Positions 28,081-36,799 of a stretch of DNA of 61,161 bases are shown here, piece by piece (the first letter of the stretch is position 1; the number at the start of each line of letters is the position of its first letter). The notes under the pieces were generated by a model. That model did not search any database. It was not told the DNA's origin and saw nothing but the letters and a program-made list of their open reading frames with translations. The DNA is from Verrucomicrobiota bacterium. GTDB taxonomy: Bacteria > Verrucomicrobiota > Verrucomicrobiia > Limisphaerales > UBA9464. The stretch spans positions 1-61,161 of the forward strand of contig WBXI01000003.1 of assembly GCA_008933025.1 (NCBI GenBank). Direction: 5' to 3'. The position numbers were made by a program, and so were the translations under genes.

Positions 28081-29523
28081 TCAGAGGCTTGTGATCACCC
28101 GGTAAAACCGCGTTCCGTTGGCCGGCAAGGAATCCGTTTTGGGTGGTCCGGCATCGATCCATTGCACCCGCGAGCCCGTTCCCTGAATCGACGGAAGCGC
28201 CGTCTTCATGGTCGCCGCCGCGGAATTCAGGTCTTTCACCGTTGGCGCGTATTGGACGTAGTATTTCCGGCCGACTTCGGTCGGGAATTCGATGAGGAAG
28301 GCGCCGTCCGGATACGACGGGTTCGCGAAGTAGAGCGCGCGATCGACCGCCAGGAGCCCCGTGGAAAGCGTCGGCACGACCGCGGTGCCCACCGTGTCCA
28401 CCCCGTAACTCGGCGTCGGAACCGTGACGAGGTCGGGCACGTAGAATTCCGCGAGAAGATCCCGGGTTTCACCCGGGGCGAGCTTGGAAATCACGAAGGC
28501 GGGAAGCGTGGTCACGCTGGAGGTGGCGTGGGCGTTCCAAAGCGTGGTCGCAAGACCCAGGGAATCGAGACCGAGCCCGGCCACCGAGATCTGTACCAAG
28601 GCCTGCGTGCTGACACTCGGGTTACCGACGGAGATCCGCTGCACGAAGAGTCCCGACTGGAAGTCGAGCGTCGGCAACGGCCCCGGCACGACCAGCGCCC
28701 CGACCGGTTGGAGCGTCACGATCGCATGGGTGCCGTCGATCAGGGGCCCCACCGGGGCCACCGGCGTGTTCGTCAGGGAAAGCCCCGCGGCCATCGGCTT
28801 CGCGCCGTCCACGAGGTCGAAGACCACCGTGCCAACCTGGGTGTTGCCGGGATCCAGACGAAAGGTGGGATCGAAAGCCATGCTCACGCCAAACAGGCCG
28901 TCCGCCGTCCGCGAGGTGTTCTCGGTCACGCGGGCTCCTGGCCCGGCGACCTCGAGCAAACGCGCCTTCCGATCCGGAATGACGATCGCCCCCCCGGGCG
29001 GCAACGACGAGACGAACCGGGGGTTCTTCAGGGTGAGGACGTTGAAGGCGATCGAGAAATCCACCTCCGTCTCGTTGCCCCGGGCTTCGTAGAAAACCGG
29101 TACCTGCGGATTCCCCGTGGGAATGTAGTGGCCGACCGCGAGGCTGCCGGTCGGCAATGCGAGGACGACCAATGAAACCGGGGCGCTGGTCACGGAACCA
29201 ACGCGGTTCGAAACGATGACCTGGTACAGGCCCGCGTTGTTGGTGGTCACGTTCGGCAATACCAGCGAGGGCGCCGTCGCGCTCGGCAGGTTGGTCCCCG
29301 AGAACTGCCACTGGTACGCCGGCGCCGGCGTGCCCTTGGCCGCGACGGCGAACGTCGCGGCTTGCCCGGGATAGACCAGCGTGGTCGTGGGCGAAGCCGT
29401 CAACTCCGGCAAGGCATCGGGAATCGGCGTGGCCAACAGCGCGGGCAAACCCCACGCACAGAGAATCGTCAGGAAAAGCCGGCGAAAGGCCGGCCCGGCA
29501 GGCAACGGATGGCAGGAGTTCAT
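28081..29523 (-). CDS. secreted Ig-like domain protein
   Basis: A 480-residue protein with a signal peptide (RRLFLTILCAWGLPALLA). Residues of about 40-125 form an immunoglobulin-like domain (TTTLVYPGQAATFAVAAKG; YQWQFSGTNL; NAGLYQVIVSNRVGSVTSA), with the W-x10-Y/A-G-x-Y pattern typical of the Ig-like modules frequent in Verrucomicrobiota. The rest is beta-rich with no domain I recognise. The end has TEVGRKYYVQYAP and GTRFYRVITSL, a fibronectin-like C-terminal pattern. No PEP-CTERM or LPXTG anchor is present. It is probably extracellular or a surface protein. It lies between glgC (68 bases upstream) and the barrel gene. Confidence 0.72.
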   Translation of the reverse strand: MNSCHPLPAGPAFRRLFLTILCAWGLPALLATPIPDALPELTASPTTTLVYPGQAATFAVAAKGTPAPAYQWQFSGTNLPSATAPSLVLPNVTTNNAGLYQVIVSNRVGSVTSAPVSLVVLALPTGSLAVGHYIPTGNPQVPVFYEARGNETEVDFSIAFNVLTLKNPRFVSSLPPGGAIVIPDRKARLLEVAGPGARVTENTSRTADGLFGVSMAFDPTFRLDPGNTQVGTVVFDLVDGAKPMAAGLSLTNTPVAPVGPLIDGTHAIVTLQPVGALVVPGPLPTLDFQSGLFVQRISVGNPSVSTQALVQISVAGLGLDSLGLATTLWNAHATSSVTTLPAFVISKLAPGETRDLLAEFYVPDLVTVPTPSYGVDTVGTAVVPTLSTGLLAVDRALYFANPSYPDGAFLIEFPTEVGRKYYVQYAPTVKDLNSAAATMKTALPSIQGTGSRVQWIDAGPPKTDSLPANGTRFYRVITSL

Positions 29524-29591
29524 CGGACGGAAGAAGTCAAACGGCAGCAATGTCGAAACAACAGGGTGATTTCTGCCCTTGGTCCCCGGCA

Positions 29592-30887
29592 TCAAACCAC
29601 CGTCCCGTTCGGGATCACCCCGTTCTTCGGAACGATGAGGATCCCGTCGCGGATGTAGTAGAGCGGGTGGTCGAAATTCTCCGGCTTGCCCGCGGGAGAA
29701 AGAACGCAGGCTTCGCCGATCCGGGCGTTCTTGTCGATGATCGCGTTCTCGATGCGGGTGCCGCGGCCCACGCCGAGCGGGAGCCCGAGGTTCTCGGGCC
29801 GATTGCGCCGGGATGCGGTGTCGAAGTAGTCCGAACCCAACATCACCACCCGGTTCAGGGACGCGCCGTCGTCGATGACCGCACGAAGACCGACGATCGA
29901 GCGTTGGACCCGCGCATTGTTGATGATGCAACCCTCCGCAATCACCGCATGGTCGACCGCCGCGCCGTTGATCTTGGAAGCCGGCAGGAAACGGGGGCGG
30001 GTAAAGACCGGGGGGCTGAAGAAATTGAAACGCGGCACATCGTTGGTCTGGTCGAGATTCGCCTCGAAAAAACTACGGATGGTGCCGATGTCCTCCCAAT
30101 ACCCTTGGAACACGTGGGAAAACACACGGTGGCTGCCGATGGCACCCGGGATGATGTGCTTGCCGAAATCGGTCAGGTTGTTGTTCAGCAACTCGAACAA
30201 CACCTCGCGGTTGAACACATAGATCCCCATCGACGCGAGGTAGAGATCGTCGTCGCGGGTGATGCCAAGGGGGCCGTAACTCGCACGGTCGATGCGGAGG
30301 GACTCGAGGACCGCGGGTTCCTTGGGTTTCTCGACGAACCGCGTGATCCGGTGTTCGCCGTTGATGTGCATGATCCCCAGGGCACCGGCTTCCCGCGCGG
30401 GCACCGGGATGGTCGCGATCGTGAGATCCGCGGAGCGATCCACATGCGTCTGCAGGATCTCCCGGAAGTCCATCTGGTAGAGTTGGTCGCCGGAAAGGAT
30501 CAACGCGTAGTCGAAATCGTTGTTCCGGAAGTGCATCAGGTTCTTCCGGACGGCGTCGGCAGTACCTTGGTACCAGCTGGTGTTCGAGAAGGTCTGCTCC
30601 GCCGCGAGGATTTCCACGAAGCCGCCGTTGAAATGGTCGAACTTGAAGCTCTGGGAGATATGCCGGTGCAGCGACGCGGAATTGAACTGGGTGAGCAGGT
30701 ACATCCGGGTCAGCCCGGAGTTGACGCAGTTCGAGATCGGGATGTCGACCAGCCGGTACTTGCCGGCGAGCGGCGTCGCGGGCTTGGAACGCTCGCGCGT
30801 CAATGGAAAGAGGCGCGTGCCCTGGCCGCCTCCCATGATGATGCCGAGGGTCTGTTGGGAAAGATAGGTGGCACGTTTCGCGGGCAT
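29592..30887 (-). CDS. glgC: glucose-1-phosphate adenylyltransferase
   Basis: A 431-residue ADP-glucose pyrophosphorylase, the committed step of glycogen synthesis (ATP + glucose-1-P to ADP-glucose). The nucleotidyltransferase core has MGGGQGTRLFPLT and KPATPLAGKYRLVDI at the N-terminus, WYQGTADAVRKN, LILSGDQLYQMD, and FVEKPKEP. The C-terminal left-handed beta-helix contains AVIAEGCIINNARV and RGTRIENAIIDKNARIG. The length is typical. glgB is 12 kb away on the same strand. A promoter-like pair sits just upstream (listed separately). No Shine-Dalgarno sequence is obvious before ATG 30887. Confidence 0.95.
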   Translation of the reverse strand: MPAKRATYLSQQTLGIIMGGGQGTRLFPLTRERSKPATPLAGKYRLVDIPISNCVNSGLTRMYLLTQFNSASLHRHISQSFKFDHFNGGFVEILAAEQTFSNTSWYQGTADAVRKNLMHFRNNDFDYALILSGDQLYQMDFREILQTHVDRSADLTIATIPVPAREAGALGIMHINGEHRITRFVEKPKEPAVLESLRIDRASYGPLGITRDDDLYLASMGIYVFNREVLFELLNNNLTDFGKHIIPGAIGSHRVFSHVFQGYWEDIGTIRSFFEANLDQTNDVPRFNFFSPPVFTRPRFLPASKINGAAVDHAVIAEGCIINNARVQRSIVGLRAVIDDGASLNRVVMLGSDYFDTASRRNRPENLGLPLGVGRGTRIENAIIDKNARIGEACVLSPAGKPENFDHPLYYIRDGILIVPKNGVIPNGTVV

Positions 30888-30909
30888 AACGTTTCTGGTG
30901 ACGGATCGA

Positions 30910-30938
30910 CTTCTACCGCGTCGCCGTCGCCCACTCAA
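30910..30938 (-). promoter_or_regulatory. candidate sigma-70-type promoter for glgC
   Basis: On the minus strand TTGAGT (30938-30933) and TAGAAG (30915-30910) are separated by 17 bases. The predicted start of transcription would be near 30903, leaving a short leader of about 16 bases before the glgC ATG. Matches are four of six at each box. This is weak but well spaced. Confidence 0.35.
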
Positions 30939-30953
30939 GTGCCGCGAGTCGGA

Positions 30954-31041
30954 ATGGGGCGCATCTTTTCGTCCCCGGTCCACCGTCCCACCGCGGCGGC
31001 TTCGGAAGTCGCTTCCACCCACGATGCCAAGATGCGCCCAT
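30954..31041. repeat. imperfect long inverted repeat upstream of glgC
   Basis: ATGGGGCGCATCTT (30954-30967) and AAGATGCGCCCAT (31029-31041) are reverse complements except for one extra G, with 61 bases between. A smaller hairpin, GGAAG-TCG-CTTCC, lies inside. It sits upstream of the glgC promoter candidate and of the divergent glycosyltransferase gene. It could be an operator or a structured RNA. The sequence alone does not decide. Confidence 0.4.
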
Positions 31042-31195
31042 GCGAATGGTAGGAATTGCATCGGACTTTGCCTCCCTCCAACCTCCCGCCCATGTGCGGC
31101 ATTGACGGTTCCACCAGCCCTCGGCCCGCCCGAAAACCAGGGGATTCCCTCGCCGTCGGGCCCGGGCGGAGTGCCACCGACCGCCGCCCGGCACC

Positions 31196-32359
31196 ATGAC
31201 CCGGCACCGAGTGAACCCGCCCGTCCCCAAACCGACCGATCGCCGGATGAAGGTGGCCTTCGTCATCCATGACTTCGACCAAACCTTTGGCCAAGGGCGC
31301 TATGGCGTGGAGTTGGCCCGGTTCCTCGCCTCGCGGTGCGATTTCGTCGTCTATTCCAACACTTTTTCGGCCCCCGATGTTCCCGGAATCCGCTGGGTCC
31401 GCGTTCCGGCCTGGCGTTGGAACGTGGTGACCACCGTCCTGACCTTCCTCCCGTTGGCCGAGTGGATCGTGTCCCGGGACAAACCGGACGTCATCCACGC
31501 GCAGGGCCTGACCTGCTGGCGCGCGGACATCATCACCGCGCACATCTGCAATGCCGCCCGCGCCCGGTCGAGTGCCATGAACCAGCGGCGGACCCGTTGG
31601 TTCATCCGGCTCGTCACCCCGTTGGAGCGGCTCTTTTACGGGCAACGCCGCGCCCGCCACATGATCGCGATTTCCGAGACGACCGCCCGCGAGATCCAAT
31701 CCGAATACCATTGGCGGCGCCCCTTCACCGTTCTGCACCACGGCACCAACACCCGGCAGTTCAAGCCGGCGGCCAACGCGGCCGAGATCGCCGGGCTGCG
31801 CCGCGACTTCGGTCTGCCCGATGGCCGTTGGATCTGGCTGCTCGTCGGCGAGGCGGTCAAAGGCCTCCGGCAGGTCATCGAACAGCTTGCCGCGTTTCCC
31901 ACGGCCCACCTGCTGGCCATCACCCGGTCCGATTTGAGTCGCTACCAGAATTTGGCCCGTCAGTTGGGCGTGATCGATCGCATCACCTTCTGTGGTTACA
32001 CGCCCCAACCCGAACTCGCGTATCGCGCGGCCGACGCGTTCGTCTATCCCAGCGACTACGACCCGTTCGGCATGGTCGGCTCGGAGGCCATGGCATCGGG
32101 CCTGCCCGTGGTGCTGGGACACAACATCGGCGTGGCCGAACTGGTCCGCCATGGCGAGAACGGACTGCTCTGCGATCCGGGCAATCCCCGGTCGATCCAC
32201 GAACAACTTGCCCGCCTGCTCGCCGATCCTGCGAAAGCCCGGGATTTGGGAACAAAAGCCCGGGAAACCATTGTGGCCACGTCGTGGGAGCACAACGCGG
32301 ACGTGGTTTGCCAGATCTACCAATCGGTGTTCGACGAACGCACCCGCGGCACGACGTGA
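31196..32359 (+). CDS. GT4-family glycosyltransferase
   Basis: A 387-residue GT-B glycosyltransferase. The N-terminal domain starts VAFVIHDFDQTFGQGRYG, with IHAQGLTCWRADI and MIAISETTAREI. The linker has the typical HHGTNTRQFKP. The donor domain contains the GT4 E-X7-E block (YPSDYDPFGMVGSEAMASGLPVVLG), and the two glutamates/aspartates contact the sugar nucleotide. A charged 15-residue N-terminal lead precedes MKVAFV; the internal ATG of MKVAF is an alternative start. The gene overlaps the next transferase by four bases (GTGA), so both probably act in one glycan pathway. The sugar is unknown. Confidence 0.88.
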   Translation: MTRHRVNPPVPKPTDRRMKVAFVIHDFDQTFGQGRYGVELARFLASRCDFVVYSNTFSAPDVPGIRWVRVPAWRWNVVTTVLTFLPLAEWIVSRDKPDVIHAQGLTCWRADIITAHICNAARARSSAMNQRRTRWFIRLVTPLERLFYGQRRARHMIAISETTAREIQSEYHWRRPFTVLHHGTNTRQFKPAANAAEIAGLRRDFGLPDGRWIWLLVGEAVKGLRQVIEQLAAFPTAHLLAITRSDLSRYQNLARQLGVIDRITFCGYTPQPELAYRAADAFVYPSDYDPFGMVGSEAMASGLPVVLGHNIGVAELVRHGENGLLCDPGNPRSIHEQLARLLADPAKARDLGTKARETIVATSWEHNADVVCQIYQSVFDERTRGTT

Positions 32360-33519
32360 AGCCTCCCACGGTCACCCTCTTGGTTCACGGCGGACCGCGC
32401 AGCATCGAGGCCATCCGTGCGGCCGGCTTGAGCCGTCGTCTTCCCGCCGCCAATGTCCGCACCCTTTTTCGCGAAGGCAGCCGCCTGGCAACGGCCCGGC
32501 GATGGCACGCGGATCTTCGCGCCCACCGACCCGACCTGCTGTACGTCCTGAACACGGCGTTGCCAGGCGCCCTGCTCGCCGCTTGGTGGAGTCGGATCCA
32601 TCGGCTTCCCTACCTTCTGGACACAGGGGACGTCATCCTCGAGATGGCACGCCGTTCGGGCATCGGCGCGGGTTGGCGCCTGCCGATACTCGCGTTCACG
32701 GAGCGCACCGCGTGGCGCAACGCCGCGGGAATCGTCGTCCGCGGCACCCGGCACCGTGAATATCTCGGGCAGCGCGGCCTGAACGCCACGTTGATTCGGG
32801 ATGGTTATGCGGAGCAGCAGGATGTCCCCCCGGATGCCGTGGCATCGCTCCGACGACGCCACGGGTTGGAGGGACGATTCGTGGTTGGGCTGATGGGTTC
32901 GCTCGTCTTCAGTCCGCGCCTTGGCATCTGTTACGGATGGGATCTGGTCCGGGCATTGCCCCGATTGGCGGACCTTCCGGTCACCGCGGTGGTGATCGGC
33001 GACGGCAACGGGCGGGAATGGCTGGAGACGGAAGCCCGCAGGCTCGGCGTGAGCGACCGACTGGTCTTCACCGGCCGGATACCGTACGCGGAGGTCCCGA
33101 CCTATCTCCGGTTGTTCGACGTGGCGCTATCCACCCAAACCAACAACCTTCCCGGCCAAGTCCGGACCACCGGAAAGGTTCCCGAGTACATGGCGGCGGG
33201 GCGGTTCGTGCTCGCGAGCCGGGTCGGGGAGGCCGAGTTGCTGTTGCCGCCCGAGATGTTGGTCGACTATGCGGGCGAGGTGGATGCGGCATATCCCGAC
33301 CGACTGGCGGCCCGCGTCCGGGAATTGGTGGCGGATCCAACGCGTCTCGCCCTTCGCGAACGATTGCCGGGCGTGGCAGCCGCACGGTGTTCCTATGACG
33401 TTCTCAGCCGGCAATGGCTCGAGTTGGTAACCGCCACGGCCGCCGCCCACCGCCACGACCGATCAGTGCCCGACCCAAGCCATGACCGCGAATTCCATGG
33501 CGATGATCACGCCGAGTGA
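32356..33519 (+). CDS. GT-B glycosyltransferase, partner of upstream gene
   Basis: A 387-residue protein starting at GTG 32356 inside the stop codon of the preceding transferase (GTGA). The N-terminal part has LLVHGGPRSIEAIRAAG and a hydrophobic YLLDTGDVILEM region. The C-terminal domain shows VGLMGSLVFSPR, AVVIGDGNGREWLE, LVFTGRIPYAEVPTYLRLFDVAL and KVPEYMAAGRFVLAS, the usual GT4 donor-domain order. The second glutamate of the E-X7-E pattern falls in KVPEYMAAG. The last 57 bases overlap the convergent FHA gene, so the C-terminal tail, which is rich in His and Asp, may be unconstrained. Donor sugar is unknown. Confidence 0.83.
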   Translation: MKPPTVTLLVHGGPRSIEAIRAAGLSRRLPAANVRTLFREGSRLATARRWHADLRAHRPDLLYVLNTALPGALLAAWWSRIHRLPYLLDTGDVILEMARRSGIGAGWRLPILAFTERTAWRNAAGIVVRGTRHREYLGQRGLNATLIRDGYAEQQDVPPDAVASLRRRHGLEGRFVVGLMGSLVFSPRLGICYGWDLVRALPRLADLPVTAVVIGDGNGREWLETEARRLGVSDRLVFTGRIPYAEVPTYLRLFDVALSTQTNNLPGQVRTTGKVPEYMAAGRFVLASRVGEAELLLPPEMLVDYAGEVDAAYPDRLAARVRELVADPTRLALRERLPGVAAARCSYDVLSRQWLELVTATAAAHRHDRSVPDPSHDREFHGDDHAE

Positions 33520-33852
33520 CAGCCACACAAAACGCTCGCGAAGCTCCAGCGGGCGTTGAACGGGTGGAACCAACCCAAACCGAATCCTGATGCCACCGCA
33601 TCCGATGACGGTGCCATTGCGCAACAGGCACCGGTCCACGTACGCGTCGTCGATCGTGACCTTCGCTCCTTCGGCAACCCGGAGTTCAAAACGTCCGTCG
33701 TCGCCGGCGACGACATCGAAATGGTGGTCCCAAACACCCGCACCGGAAACCGACACCGTCATCCCGGAGGCACGGCCCAACCGGATGGTTCCCGGTGGTG
33801 GCCGGAACGTCTTGCCGGAATCCGGCCCACCCAAGACGGCGAACTCAACCAT
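33463..33852 (-). CDS. FHA-domain protein with C-terminal membrane anchor
   Basis: A 129-residue protein. Residues 1-100 look like a forkhead-associated domain (FAVLGGPDSGKTF; GTIRLGRASGM; WDHHFDVVAG; VDRCLLRNGTVIGCGGIRIRFG), with the conserved Gly-Arg and His positions. FHA domains bind phosphothreonine. The last 22 residues (VWLSLGVIIAMEFAVMAWVG) are a single membrane helix, leaving FHA in the cytoplasm. The start ATG shares one base with the stop of the Wza-like gene (TGATG), a strong sign of translational coupling. It follows a tyrosine autokinase gene, which suggests signalling control of polysaccharide export. The 3' end overlaps a convergent glycosyltransferase gene by 57 bases. Confidence 0.75.
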   Translation of the reverse strand: MVEFAVLGGPDSGKTFRPPPGTIRLGRASGMTVSVSGAGVWDHHFDVVAGDDGRFELRVAEGAKVTIDDAYVDRCLLRNGTVIGCGGIRIRFGLVPPVQRPLELRERFVWLSLGVIIAMEFAVMAWVGH

Positions 33853-34502
33853 CAGAGAATCGACCGCGTCACCTGGACTTTGTCCCCGGGGAATATGGGC
33901 TTGTCGTATTTCTCGGGGTCATCGACCGCCTTGTTGCAATTGACGATGATGGACTTGCCGTCGCGGATGATTTTCACCTTCCGCCGGTTGGAAAATTCGG
34001 TGAAGCCCCCGGCCATGTCGATGGCCTTCAGCACCGTCAGTTGGCCACTGTGCGGGTAATTTCCCGGGGAACGGACCTCGCCGCCCACGGAAATCTGACG
34101 CGGCGGCACCTCGATGGTGACGTTGATGATCCGGTAAAGTCCCTTGTCGATGTAGAAATCGCGGATTTCCTGTTCGAGGACATCGCGGCGTTTGCCCTTG
34201 AACATGAACCTGTGGCCCAGATGCAGGGTCAACTCACCGCCGTCGGGAATCTGCATCTCCAGCGGCGGCACGACGGTGGGGATGTCCGAGAAGACCACCC
34301 TCACGCGGTCACCGACATTGAGGGTGTCGCTGCTGGGAATGGATTCTGCCGACGGCTTGACTGTCTTGCGGGCATCGGGAATCGGGCTCTGGGGCTTGAC
34401 CGGTTCCACCGCGCAACCGGTGGGCCCGAAAGCCAGCAACAGACCGAACCAGACGGCGAGAAGATTGGGCAGACGGTTCATCATGGGAAAACAACGGTGC
34501 AT
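33852..34502 (-). CDS. wza: polysaccharide export lipoprotein (Wza/BexD type)
   Basis: A 216-residue outer-membrane polysaccharide export protein. A lipobox (LLLAFGPTGC) follows a signal helix. The poly_export domain starts DTLNVGDRVRVVFSDIPTV, with MQIPDGGELTLHLG. One SLBB-like beta-grasp domain then follows (ISVGGEVRSPGNYPHSG; VLKAIDMAGGFTEFSNRRKVKIIR). It ends with the short motif PIFPGDKVQVTRSI. I chose ATG 34502 because GAAGGG sits 8 bases upstream; ATG 34484 is possible and still leaves a signal. It is about half the size of E. coli Wza and lacks the C-terminal transmembrane helix of that pore. It therefore probably works with the separate barrel encoded in the same operon. Confidence 0.87.
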   Translation of the reverse strand: MHRCFPMMNRLPNLLAVWFGLLLAFGPTGCAVEPVKPQSPIPDARKTVKPSAESIPSSDTLNVGDRVRVVFSDIPTVVPPLEMQIPDGGELTLHLGHRFMFKGKRRDVLEQEIRDFYIDKGLYRIINVTIEVPPRQISVGGEVRSPGNYPHSGQLTVLKAIDMAGGFTEFSNRRKVKIIRDGKSIIVNCNKAVDDPEKYDKPIFPGDKVQVTRSIL

Positions 34503-34522
34503 CGGGACCCTTCGACTTGGAC

Positions 34523-36724
34523 TCAGTATTTCGGCTTCACCTCGGCCGACTTGTCGTCGGCGACTGCCGCCCCCGCCTTGCCGGAACGCGACTTCTTCTT
34601 CTTCTCCCCGTCGGGTTTGCTGTCCTCGCTCTTGGAGTAGTAGTCGTAGTAGTAACCGCTGTAGTAGTAGTAGTAGCTGTCCTGGGAGATGTTGATGTTG
34701 TTCAACACCACGCCCAGAAGGCGCTCCGCGCCGCCAATCTTCTCGACCATCTGCTTCGCGCGAAGGGTCATTTGCTGCGGGTACTTGCGGTACTGGACCA
34801 CCAGAATCGCCATCTCGACCTCGCTCACCAGAATCGAGGCGTCGGAGACACCCATGATCGGCGGCGAATCGAAGAACACGAAATCGTAGCGATTCTTCAC
34901 TTCCTCGATGAATTCCTTCATCTGGACGGAATTCAGGATGCCGACGGAACTGCTCGGAAGCTTTCCGCTGGGCAGGAAGTCGAGGCCCGGTTGCGGCGTC
35001 GTCTGCACGACCTCCTCGAGCTTCGCCGTGCGGAGCAGGAAGTTGGTCAGACCCACCGTGTTCGACACGTTGAGGATCTTGTGGAGGCTGGGACGGCGGA
35101 GGTCGGAATCGACGATCAACACCCGGCTGCCCTGCTGGGCGAAAATCGTGGCAAGGTTGAAAATCGTGGTGGATTTGCCCTCGCCGGCGCCGCCGGACAC
35201 GACCGTCATCGTGCGACAACCGGGATCTTTTCTGGAGAAAAGGATGTTGGTGCGCAACACGCGGTACGCTTCCGCATGGGGACTGTCGGCCCCCTCGTTG
35301 ATCAGCGCCCCCACGTTCTGCGGAATGACACCCAGCACCGGCGCGCCGAGCGATTGCTCGACGTCGTCGATCGTCTTCACGCTGGTGTCGATGTACTCGA
35401 TGAAGAAGGCGAGACCGATGCCCAGAAGCAATCCAAAGATGGCGCCGGCAGCCACGAACAACGGCTTGTTGGGGCGCACGGGCGTGAGCCCCTGCAGCGC
35501 GCGGTCGATCACCTGGACGCTGGATTTCTTCGAGATCTGGCCGTTGATCAATTCCTGGTTGAGTTGCAGGCGCATCGATTGGCGGACCTGCATGCTGAAC
35601 TCAAGATCCCGCTTGGCCTTGGCATACGGGGCGAAGCTCTTGTTCTCCTGGGCCGTTTTCTCGATGGCGGAGTCGTAGAGTTTTTCCAACTCCCGGACGT
35701 TGCCGCGGGCAATCTCGAGTTGGGCGGAAAGCGCATCGACCATGCCCTGGACCTCTTTGTCCAACTGGTCGTTGATCTCGCTGATCAGACCGATGACCCG
35801 CTTCACCTCCGGATGCTCGGGACCAAGGTCGGGGCTCAGCTGGCGCTGCTTTTGTTTGGCGAGATTGAGGCTCGCGATCAGCGCGGTGAGTTCCTGCGTG
35901 GGACGCGCCGAAGACAGGAAGTGGCGGAGTTCGTCGCCCTTCTTGCTGTTCACCTTCTCCATCAATTGCTCGAGCGTCGCGGCTTGGGTCCGGTATTCCG
36001 TGCGGCTGAGCTCGAGCTTCGCCATCGTCTGGGTGTTCAGGCTCACCAAGCTCGGGGTCTCGGCAGCGTCGGGAACCTTGAGGAACATCCGCAGGTGGTC
36101 GACGTTGGTCTGCGCGACCCGCACCTGTTCCTCGAGGTTGGAAAGTGCATTCGACAAGGTGGTCAAGCCACGCAGCAGTCGGTCATTGCGATCAAGATCG
36201 CGGTCCTGTTCGTAAGCCTCCGCGATGCGGTTGGCGATGTCCGCCGCCAGTGCCGCATCCTGGTCGTAGGCGCTGATCTCGATGATCGACGTATTGCGGC
36301 GCTGCCGAACCTCGACGGCGCGGGAGAGAACCTCGTAGGTTTGCTGGATGTTGATTTCGGGGACCTTGGCCCGGCCCGCGTAGACCTTGGCGAGGTGCAA
36401 TCGTTCGCTGACTTTGTCGAGGATGCGTCGGGACTTGAGCACCTCGAACTCCGTGTTGAAGAAGTACGGGTCGAAACCCGTTTGGGAAGGCCCCTGGAGG
36501 AACGGCCCCACGTCCGGGGTATCCTTCTCGACCTTCATTCCCACCGTGCTCAGGTAGAGCGGCGTGAGGAAATGCGTGACCACCGCCACCGTGCCCACCA
36601 CCAGGAGGAACACGGTAAGGATGATCGCTTTCCGTAGGCGGAGGATCCGCCAGTAGTCGAGAAAGTGCAGCTTGCTATCCGAGATTCCGGATGCCGCCGA
36701 TGCCTGCGTCTTGATCGCTTCCAT
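34523..36724 (-). CDS. wzc: Wzc-type polysaccharide co-polymerase/tyrosine autokinase
   Basis: A 733-residue inner-membrane protein. A Wzz domain with membrane helix 1 (ILTVFLLVVGTVAVVTHF) is followed by a long periplasmic coiled coil. Helix 2 is near residue 425 (PLFVAAGAIFGLLLGIGLAFF). The cytoplasmic BY-kinase has Walker A (VVSGGAGEGKST, about 510), Walker A' (LIVDSDLRRPS) and Walker B (FVFFDSPP, about 615). Near residue 685 a tyrosine cluster (SYYYYYSGYYYDYYSK) is the autophosphorylation tail, and a Lys/Ser-rich end follows. It sets chain length and controls export of the exopolysaccharide. The start is ATG 36724. A TTG three codons earlier is possible. No Shine-Dalgarno sequence precedes either. 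A terminator hairpin ends eight bases upstream. Confidence 0.92.
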   Translation of the reverse strand: MEAIKTQASAASGISDSKLHFLDYWRILRLRKAIILTVFLLVVGTVAVVTHFLTPLYLSTVGMKVEKDTPDVGPFLQGPSQTGFDPYFFNTEFEVLKSRRILDKVSERLHLAKVYAGRAKVPEINIQQTYEVLSRAVEVRQRRNTSIIEISAYDQDAALAADIANRIAEAYEQDRDLDRNDRLLRGLTTLSNALSNLEEQVRVAQTNVDHLRMFLKVPDAAETPSLVSLNTQTMAKLELSRTEYRTQAATLEQLMEKVNSKKGDELRHFLSSARPTQELTALIASLNLAKQKQRQLSPDLGPEHPEVKRVIGLISEINDQLDKEVQGMVDALSAQLEIARGNVRELEKLYDSAIEKTAQENKSFAPYAKAKRDLEFSMQVRQSMRLQLNQELINGQISKKSSVQVIDRALQGLTPVRPNKPLFVAAGAIFGLLLGIGLAFFIEYIDTSVKTIDDVEQSLGAPVLGVIPQNVGALINEGADSPHAEAYRVLRTNILFSRKDPGCRTMTVVSGGAGEGKSTTIFNLATIFAQQGSRVLIVDSDLRRPSLHKILNVSNTVGLTNFLLRTAKLEEVVQTTPQPGLDFLPSGKLPSSSVGILNSVQMKEFIEEVKNRYDFVFFDSPPIMGVSDASILVSEVEMAILVVQYRKYPQQMTLRAKQMVEKIGGAERLLGVVLNNINISQDSYYYYYSGYYYDYYSKSEDSKPDGEKKKKSRSGKAGAAVADDKSAEVKPKY

Positions 36725-36731
36725 TCGATAC

Positions 36732-36765
36732 AAAAAAGGGAGGCTGAAACAGATTCCAGCCTCCC
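36732..36765 (-). terminator. intrinsic terminator-like hairpin between barrel gene and wzc
   Basis: On the minus strand GGGAGGCTG and CAGCCTCCC form a perfect nine-base stem with a 10-base loop, followed by TTTTTT. It lies 34 bases after the barrel gene stop and ends eight bases before the wzc ATG. It therefore looks like an attenuator that must be passed to express the rest of the operon. Confidence 0.82.
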
Positions 36766-36799
36766 GTAATTACTGAAACCCCGCCCGGTCTGGCCTCGC

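Larger units (their letters stand above)
30888..31195. other. 308-bp divergent spacer between glgC and glycosyltransferase genes
   Basis: I see no convincing gene here. It holds a candidate glgC promoter (30910-30938) and a long imperfect inverted repeat (30954-31041), described separately. The part from 31045 to 31195 is GC-rich with no clear structure or promoter that I can support. Confidence 0.5.
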
